Of a stretch of DNA of 64,000 bases, positions 56,801-64,000 are shown piece by piece (position 1 is the stretch's first letter; every line of letters begins with the position of its first letter). The translations under genes and the position numbers were made by a program. Origin of the DNA: Nelumbo lutea (Eukaryota; Streptophyta; Magnoliopsida; Proteales; Nelumbonaceae); contig JAKGHH010000008.1 of the NCBI GenBank assembly GCA_022828595.1, forward strand, positions 3,408,728 to 3,472,727, given 5' to 3'. The notes beneath the pieces are model-generated. The model was not told where the DNA came from and did not search any database. It worked only from the letters and a program-made list of their open reading frames with translations.

Positions 56801-59800
56801 ATGAATCTATTTTCCCATTCTTTCCTTCTATCTTATTTTTCTTCTTTTAAGTCTTAGTTAAGCCTTCTCTTTTGTATTGCATTAGCATTACTGATCTAGT
56901 TCTCAGTTTTTTTTTTTTTTTTCTTTTTACCCATGGTTGTTTTTGTCTTGCAGACAAAACTATTGGGTCAGATGCTTTATTATATTTTGACAACAGGTGC
57001 AGGACAACAAACATTAGGAGAAGAATATTGTGACATCACTCAGGTCTGTAGCATTGTTTTTCTCCATTATTGCTCATTTCTAGGGAGTTAGGAAACAGAA
57101 AGTTCACTACTTCAGGTTTAATAGTATGTAAATAAAATGTAGTTCAAATCAATAAATTGGCATTTTCATTCATGTAAAGCAATATCCTAATGAATAAGTT
57201 AGGAGCACAAGTATTGTTGAGAAGCACCAATAGAAAGATTTTGAGAAAAGCAATTATCAGAAAAAAATGGTGTTGATAAAAGATTTATTTGTGTGATCTC
57301 TCAAGAATTTAAGATTCGTGATCATTTTCCATCAGGCTTATGCAAGGAGCTTCCAAGTTGATGTTGAGATATTATGTGTTGTTAACATTTGTATTATCTG
57401 GCTTGATGCCCTTGTCTGTTGCATGAAAATTTATGTTGATTATTACCTTATTCTAGGCAATATTCTCTCTTCAAGTAGTATACAGTTTATCTTTTTTTCC
57501 CTTTAATCAAAATTTACCTCTCATCTTCTAATCTTCATGGTTGATTTCACAGGTTGCAGGTCCACATTCTCTTTCCCCAACACCAGCAAGGTGTGCTCTT
57601 TTCATCATATACCAGACAGCAGTTCCTTACCTTGCAGAAAAAATTAGGTAATTTAGGATTTCCTGTTTTTGAGATGTTCAACATAAGTTGTTATCATCCC
57701 ACCAAGAGGCAAAAATGAAAACTCTTAACTGTATGCCTTTAACAGCTCTAGAATGGCTGCCCGCGGGATCATCCTTGCTGATTCACAATCTGATGAGTTG
57801 TATGGTGAAATTTCTGCTAGAAGAAATCAAACTCAATCTTCTGTTACTACCGAAGGTTCATCAAACTCCACAACAGTGTCATCTATGTCATCTTTTTCAA
57901 GGTTGAAGCAGAAAATCTATGGGTTATGGTTGTATGCAGTTCAGAGATGGCACACAGTATGCTATGATCTCTCATAACTTATTTGTCTATCTCTGCTATT
58001 ATTTCCAGCCAGCATGCTTCTGTACCTCATTATATCTGGAGAAAAAATACTAAAGATATTGTTTGGTTAGAATTCACTGTTACAATATCTCCATAATAAT
58101 TGCATCACCTCCCTGTTGACTATTTGCTGATTTGCACCTGCTAAATTTCCACATCCTGCTTTTGTTATTCAGGTGCTTCCATTTGCTCGTGAGTTTTTGC
58201 AATTGGTCCTCCGTACCAACCTCATGTTTTTCTACTTTGAAGGTGATATATAATATGTTATAAATACTTAGTAAAAATTTTAATGACAGTTATTGGTAGA
58301 AATATGGTCTGAGAATCTAAATCTCAGTTATATACTGTGTCATCTTTCTTTTGCAGGTCTATATTATCATATATCAAAACGAGCTGCAGGTATTCGTTAT
58401 GTATTCATTGGCAAGCCATCAAATCAAAGGCCTCGGTAAGGAGCTAAAAATTTAGAATCTTCAAAAAGTAACACTGACATAATGGTAAGCGTGAGACCAG
58501 AGGTTCCTGTGGAGAGTGGCCACTTTTGTGAAAAAAAAAAGTGCCAAAGGTTAGGCTCCAGTCCACCCCTCCCAAGACCCCAGATAACTAGGACCAACAT
58601 TGGATAATGACCTTTTCAAATAGTACCATCAATATAAGAAGATTTGTGAAGGTAAAAGATCCACATAATTGTTAACTTGTTGACGATCTGATTCCTGGAA
58701 CATCTTCTGAGGGACACTTAATGAATCTTACACATATACCTGGATGACATTAAATGCTGGTATACTCTAAACATGAAAACTTGTTTATCTCAAGATCATA
58801 CTAGGGTGTAGATATGGCCCTAGACAGAGTGTAGACGGCCTAGCAAGGTAACTAACCAAAATTAGTTTTGAGTGACACCTGCATTAATGTATGTTATTTC
58901 TCAATATGGTTATCCTCTGTCATGTTCAATTCAAAAGATAGAATGCAGTGTTTGCTGCTAATTTGTACATTGACTCTCCTTTCCTGGAAATATGTGAAGC
59001 CAAACTATCAAGCTCATCTATCTTTCACTTGACCAAGTGAGTTTGAGAATTTTGAGCAATATCTGTACTCAAAAAATACCTTTGGTTTGCTCATTATCTG
59101 AACTAACCAAATTATCTCGTAAATTTATCAGTTGAAATTTTTAGCCTAGAAGCTGGTGAAATATTGTGTATTACATGGTGTCCCACATTGTAGTCATTTC
59201 TCATGTCAAAAAGGATTGGTTGTAGTTATTTCAAGTTTTGCATCTTTGCCTAAGCTCTAGATCAGAGAAAATATTCAAAGTTAAGATTTATCTTAATGCA
59301 CTCTCTTGCTCCTAAATAGTACTTGGATGTTCTGGTATTTCTTCCATGTGTTTATTAGAATCTAAACTTTTTTTAAGCATTTGTTCTTCAATCAATGTAA
59401 GACATTTTGAAACTTCCTATTTATGGTTCCCAACAGATACCAGATACTGGGGGTGTTCCTTTTAATCCAGCTATGTATCATTGCTGCTGAGGGGCTGCGT
59501 CGTAGCAATCTATCTTCTATTGCAGGTTCAATCCATCAGACATCACTCGGGCCTCACCATACTTCAGCAGGTTATCTACATTAAATTCAACTTATTCATT
59601 CATCTCCATACATTGCATTTGGTACACATATTTGCACTTCTTAGTGGGCTTAGATAGTTTCTTAGCAAAATCAAAAAGCAGACCCTAATTTTACTGCATA
59701 AAGTGACAAGACATTTGTGTTATATTTTGTTCATTTATTAGTTATTTTATGGACTTCCCTGGTGTCATCATTGTATGGTTTAAAGTATCAGTACACCCCG

Positions 59801-59873
59801 ATACGTCAGCAGGGGTGTGTATCAATACTTTTTACCCCATGCTTTTTTTTTATTTTTTTTTTCAAAGTTTCAG

Positions 59874-59907
<34 letters not shown>

Positions 59908-62521
59908 TAATAAAAACATGGTTTCCTGAAAACACCTTTAAATAGGTGTATCGTAAACCCAAAGATATGATATGATATGCCCGATACAGGACGTATTGTA
60001 TCATATCGATACTTTGAACCTTGTCATTACATTTTATTTAACTGGTACAGTTTTATCTTTATCTTATCCATTCATCTCAGTGAGGTGAAAATAGATTGGT
60101 CATAACAACATGTTACTAGGAAAAAGAGGAAGGGTATATTGGAGTACAGTGACACATGCAGCCCTTTGGGGTATCTGGGAAGAAAGGAACACCAGAACCT
60201 TTGGAAACAAATTCAGAAATGTGGAAGACCTAATCTCTTACATAACTTTCCTCTGTAACCTTTGGGTGGTTAATTCTGAAGCTTTCAAAGGTCTGTCTCT
60301 AAATGACCTCCAAAGTAACCTTCCAGCCATCCTGCATTCCTCGTAACCTTTGGGTGGGATGATCCTAAACTTTGATGATAGTGCCCAAGTATCTACCGGC
60401 CAAGCAGGTATTGATGGTGTCTTCTGTGGGGAGAGGGGGATCAGCTGAGCTTATAGTGGTCCAATTGGGAGAGCTGATGCTACAAAAGCAGAGGTCTTGT
60501 CATCACTAACAGGAATTCGGCTTGCTAAACAGCTGGGTTTTTGCTCTTTAACTATAAAAGGGGACTCTGCAAATACGATAGCTTGGCTAAGGGAGAAGGA
60601 AGGAGGGCCTTGCTCATCTGCTAGCTGAAACTCGATATATCTTAGAGTCATTGAATGTAAATCTGGTCTGGATTCCCAGGGAGAAAAACACTGTTGCAGA
60701 CAGCCTTGCAAAATCAGGGGTTTTTAGGGAAAGTTTGTATAGTGACTTCTGCTTACCTCTATAGTTCTGCCTCAGCTGCTTTAGCTTGTAGTACATTCTC
60801 TCATGTACTTGTTCCTGTTTTAATTCAATAAAAGTTACCTCTGCTCAAAAAAAAAAAAATGGTGTTGGGCCTCAATAACATTTTCTTTAATAAATATTCC
60901 ATCATATCTCCTACATTGAGGGTTGTAGTCCAAAACTTAGCAACCAGAATCACATCCTAAGAAGCAATTCCAGCTCTAATCTGTGATTAAGGTCTGTGAT
61001 GGAATCATCCATGGAATAGGACATCGACAATGATGAAACACCATTTCAAGAATGACAGAATACTCTTTATAGTAATCAAACCATGAATTACAATCTAACA
61101 TGCATTGTGCTGCCTTGAGGGCTTCCATGGATAGAAGGTTGGCAAACCTTTTGCTTCTTTTCACAATGTGGGACTAGTTCCCAGTTCTTCACCCTCTCCA
61201 AGCGTCACTTCCAGTCTCTTTTCCTTGCATAAACATCTAAATCTCCTACATGATTCCCTTCTCCATTTTAGTCTCTTATGCATACACATCTCAGAACTAT
61301 TTGGTAAAATACATGAAAGAAATTATTTAATAAAATAAGATTTTTTTGAATTAACCAAACAATACAAAAATAGTACATTGATGATTGAACACTGTTATAG
61401 TAACCAATTAAAACAAGCATTTTTATAGTACTATTGGTTTTGATCTCTCTTTCTATCATATACAACACTCCAAATGTGTAATAGCTTTTTAATTATTTTA
61501 TGTTTGGTGCTCTACAATTTCACTTGCATACTAGTTCCAAGTTTCCAACATAGACTAAACACTCTAATTACATAGCATAGAAATTCATTACAGCAAGAGT
61601 CTCAAGTTTGCAAATATTTTAGAAGAGTAAAATCCAATTTCTGTGGGGCAGCCTCAAAGATCTGAACAATTAGAGACAAGGGGGGATAGTGGAGGAGATT
61701 TATTAACTAATCCTCAATGTTTAGATACAAATCTAAGAATGAAAACCTGAGAAAATGCTTTTTTTTTTTTTTCATTCACAAACATTTTGCATGTGAAATG
61801 TAATTTATCTCATGCGTCATTTCCTCTTGCTTTCATGTGACCAGGTTTGCCTGTTCTGAATGAAGAAGGAAATCTTGTGACTAGCAATTTGAACCTTGAT
61901 AAGGAGAGTTGGGCATCTGATTCCGCAACTATTTCAGAGGTATGTGTATAATATTTCTCTTATTAACAGTCTACCGATATGTCATGTCTACTTGGTGTTC
62001 CAACTCTTAAGATTATGAACGCCTTTATGGGTTCTCTGATGTATTGAGTTTCTAGTCTATGCTTGTACTCGTATATCATTTGGAAAAGCCTTCTCACGTA
62101 AGAGTTGTTTATCCTTTCATCCATCTCATGGATCTAAATATTGTGGAAGCATTGATCTCTATAACATGTGGATTTTCAAAATAATATAATATTATCTGAT
62201 TTTGCAACTATATTCTATTTGTTCCAGTCTCAAACAAGTGGGGTAAGTAAATGCACACTCTGCCTAAGTAGTCGCCAACACCCAACAGCCACACCTTGCG
62301 GCCATGTCTTCTGCTGGTATCGCCTCTCTTCCGGATTAAACAGCTTTGAAATGGTATTGATAAGTCGTATTTTAATTGACAATCATGTTTTTTAGCCCTC
62401 ATCTTGCTATAATTGCAGGAACTGCATCATGGAATGGTGCAATGAAAAGCCTGAATGCCCCCTCTGTCGTACTCCAGTAAGTCATTCAAGTTTAGTTTGT
62501 ATATATCATTCCGACTTCTGA
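53857..62521 (+). CDS. PEX10: PEX10, peroxisome biogenesis RING E3 ligase, 11 exons, 396 aa
   Basis: Exons: 53857-54049, 54797-54828, 56954-57043, 57553-57647, 57746-57956, 58173-58242, 58357-58435, 59437-59570, 61845-61939, 62228-62316, 62419-62521 (1191 nt, no internal stop). N-terminal [20 protein letters not shown] and [16 protein letters not shown] belong to the Pex2/Pex12 N-terminal membrane domain. Hydrophobic helices lie at about 208-235 and 258-280. The C-terminal C3HC4 RING uses C342, C345, C357, H359, C362, C365, C376 and C379, followed by [16 protein letters not shown]10 works with PEX2 and PEX12 in the peroxisomal membrane to ubiquitinate PEX5 for receptor recycling. Length is close to the roughly 380 residues of Arabidopsis PEX10. 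Introns 2 and 8 are the longest; 8 contains a LINE. Confidence 0.97.
56385..57000 (+). repeat. Tandem duplication of intron 2 end with pseudo-exon 3
   Basis: Two units of roughly 310-320 bp: A from about 56385 to 56700 and B from about 56704 to 57000. Shared words include ATATAATGGATAC, TTAGTTAAGCCTTCT, ACTGATCTAGTTC and TTGCAGACAAAACT. Unit B contains the real exon 3 acceptor (56953/56954). Unit A contains its copy (acceptor at about 56634), but the exon-like text there reads TKLFGQIF and then meets a TAA. Confidence 0.85.
59877..59902. repeat. (AT)n microsatellite in PEX10 intron 8
   Basis: About 26 bp of alternating TA next to a TATCGATAC-family repeat. Confidence 0.9.
59930..60030. repeat. 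TATCGATAC-family repeat, copy c
   Basis: GATATGATATGCCCGATACA and CATATCGATACTTTGAACCT match copies at 43700, 52564 and 62757. Lies in PEX10 intron 8 just before the LINE. Confidence 0.6.
60080..60859 (+). mobile_element. 5'-truncated L1-type LINE with poly(A) in PEX10 intron 8
   Basis: About 60110-60346 encodes the segment after zf-RVT ([17 protein letters not shown]), and about 60480-60720 the RNase H domain ([18 protein letters not shown], then [11 protein letters not shown]). The 3' tail carries TTCAATAAAAGTTACC and ends in a run of about 13 A at 60847-60859. It is sense to PEX10, so its AATAAA-type signal could in principle terminate PEX10 transcripts early. Frame breaks are present. 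The 5' boundary is approximate and no target duplication was identified. Confidence 0.8.
60860..61844. other. PEX10 intron 8, 3' part
   Basis: AT-rich intron without recognised gene or transposon; a T-tract lies at about 61761-61773 before the exon 9 acceptor. Confidence 0.4.
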
Positions 62522-63091
62522 TTTTGTTATTGAGGATGTCTGTTTACCAGAATGTATAAGTGAAACTGTTTTAAGTTAAATCAATAAGAGCCGATCATTT
62601 TATTTCCTGAAATCTTGGATGACAAACTTGGCTAAGATTTTTGAAGCAGCATCATTTTATCCTCTAAAACAGAGGGCCTGGACGTTTGATCGATATCTCG
62701 AAAAAAGGAGAAATTAAAATAAATAAATAAATAAATAAAAGAGGGAGGTTACAACAAGGTTTAAAATTTTGATACGATATGTCTTGTATCGGGCATATCG
62801 TATTGTATCGTTGGTTTAAAGATATGATCTAGTTCAGGGGTAGACCAGCCTTAAACCGACCTCTCTGAGCCAGTTTCCCAAAAAAAAAAAAAAGGAGAGC
62901 AAGCTTCGATACAGGCCAATTGGTTTCAATGTTCCAAACCATTCTGTTCTCACCCAAAGCCTGTTTGTTTGTTTTAGAGAACCAACACCAAAAACTGAAT
63001 TGTTCTGGCTAAAAGCGATCAGTATCAAAGTATTTGACCTTCATGTCACATATTTTTAGATTCTTGTTGCAACACTTCTTTGCTCGGATTC
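62522..63091. other. PEX10 3' flank
   Basis: Presumed 3' UTR followed by spacer with an (AAAT)n run at about 62718-62738 and a TATCGATAC-family repeat at 62757-62830 (ATATCGTATTGTATCG). Confidence 0.45.
62757..62830. repeat. TATCGATAC-family repeat, copy d
   Basis: ACAAGGTTTAAAATTTTGAT, then ACGATATGTCTTGTATCGGG and CATATCGTATTGTATCG. A short copy of the family seen at 43700, 52564 and 59930. Confidence 0.55.
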
Positions 63092-63245
63092 AACGTGTCA
63101 TCACTTTGGTGGATGATCCATGGAGTCTCAACTCTGACTACTACTACTTTATAAGCACAAAGAACTGTAACGTGTCATCACATTGGTGGATGATCCATGG
63201 AGTTTCAACCCTGACTACTACTACTTTATAAGCACAAAGAATTGT
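63092..63245. repeat. 77-bp direct tandem duplication
   Basis: Two adjacent units (63092-63168, 63169-63245) share AACGTGTCATCAC, TTGGTGGATGATCCATGGAG and CTTTATAAGCACAAAGAA with only about five differences. Confidence 0.93.
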
Positions 63246-64000
63246 TCATTTGTCCAGGTGAATACATTACAATTTACAAAGCCCTGTTCAAAACTGCAAC
63301 TAGTTACATGTAGTGCAATGGTGTACCTAAGTTAATTGAATGGACCTACGTGGAGCGTATGATCATCTGTATGTGAATAGCGTCAGATGGCTTGTTTTTG
63401 GGAGGAACCTCCTGATCATCAGACTAGGTACGTGAATAGCGTCAGATGGCTTGTGGGACCTTTTCTTTCCAGTCGGTCTGGTCCTTCTGTTTGTGTTCCT
63501 TGGGCGAATGCCAGATGTAGTAGATCATTCATTGTCATTGGAAGAGGAGTCAATATGTTCATTAATTTAGCAATGCATGGCAATGATACAATTAATACGT
63601 ATTTGTTTCTTGTGACATCATCTATCTCATCTACTTCTTTTAGGTTCAGGGACCGTTATAACAATTGAAGTGGTTGAACTGAAAAAATGAAAAATTGCTT
63701 ATTTGTCCTTCAGTAAATAAGTTCAACGGCTCAAGATGGAAGTTGGATAGATTATCATATGCTTCAATATTTTATTAGTTAGGGTAAATTTTATATACTC
63801 AAGGGCGGGCGATATTTCACTAAACCTAAATTTTGTTTTGTGCCAAGTTTCCACCGAACAATCACAAATTAAACAAACAAACACCTTGTTTATGATTCTG
63901 TTTATGGAGGAAAAAGGGGCTCATTAATTAATCAAACCTAATCTGCACGTTAAACCTAAGATGATTACTCACCTAAGAATGCCATTCGTCTTTGTGTATG
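63246..64000. other. Spacer to window end
   Basis: A 22-bp phrase (core TGAATAGCGTCAGATGGCTT) occurs twice, at about 63375 and 63432. No gene is supported; the open frame 63387-63668 has no family resemblance. Confidence 0.4.

Noticed and set aside
63092..63245. CRISPR-like direct repeats
   Set aside because: Only two adjacent 77-bp units without spacers, in plant nuclear DNA; a plain tandem duplication.

Overview
This is nuclear DNA from a flowering plant. It is AT-rich, has spliced genes with GT-AG introns, and is crowded with plant transposable elements (Ty3/gypsy and Ty1/copia LTR elements, L1- and RTE-type LINEs, hAT, Tourist and Mutator-like MITEs, tRNA-derived SINEs). The protein set (plant DWNN E3 ligase, nuclear-encoded chloroplast NDH subunit, PEX10) fits an angiosperm; the species cannot be named from the sequence alone. 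Splice junctions were assigned by eye; each of the three complete gene models closes in frame (coding lengths 2478, 663 and 1191 nt, all multiples of three).

Layout. 1-0.4 kb: fragment of a plant C2H2-like zinc-finger gene cut by the window edge. 0.4-14.6 kb: gene-free and rich in MITEs, including two hAT elements with perfect 8-bp target duplications; one of these (12123-12705) sits inside a decayed LINE. 14.9-41.5 kb (+): a 15-exon gene for an 825-residue DWNN-RING-zinc-knuckle E3 ubiquitin ligase (RBBP6/PQT3-like). Its second intron is 14.2 kb and holds a nested LTR-retrotransposon stack: a chromovirus inside the 5' LTR of a copia element, itself next to gypsy remnants. Its fourth intron is 6.3 kb and holds LINE pieces, a SINE and an hAT element with a 109-bp tandem repeat. 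41.5-47.1 kb: intergenic, MITE-rich. 47.15-49.80 kb (-): a five-exon NdhU gene (220 residues) with a Mutator-like foldback element in its last intron. 50.0-51.4 kb: a frameshifted, internally deleted histone H1 copy lying between diverged inverted repeats, which looks like a Pack-MULE. 51.5-53.1 kb: further foldback elements. 53.86-62.52 kb (+): an 11-exon PEX10 gene (396 residues) with a tandemly duplicated exon-3 boundary and a LINE insertion in introns. 62.5-64 kb: intergenic.

The three intact genes are not an operon or pathway. They act in ubiquitin conjugation/nuclear stress control, chloroplast cyclic electron flow, and peroxisomal matrix import. What links them is gene architecture: much of their intron length is transposon DNA, yet the reading frames and splice sites are intact. 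The most novel-looking signal is the histone H1 copy inside a putative Mutator-like element.
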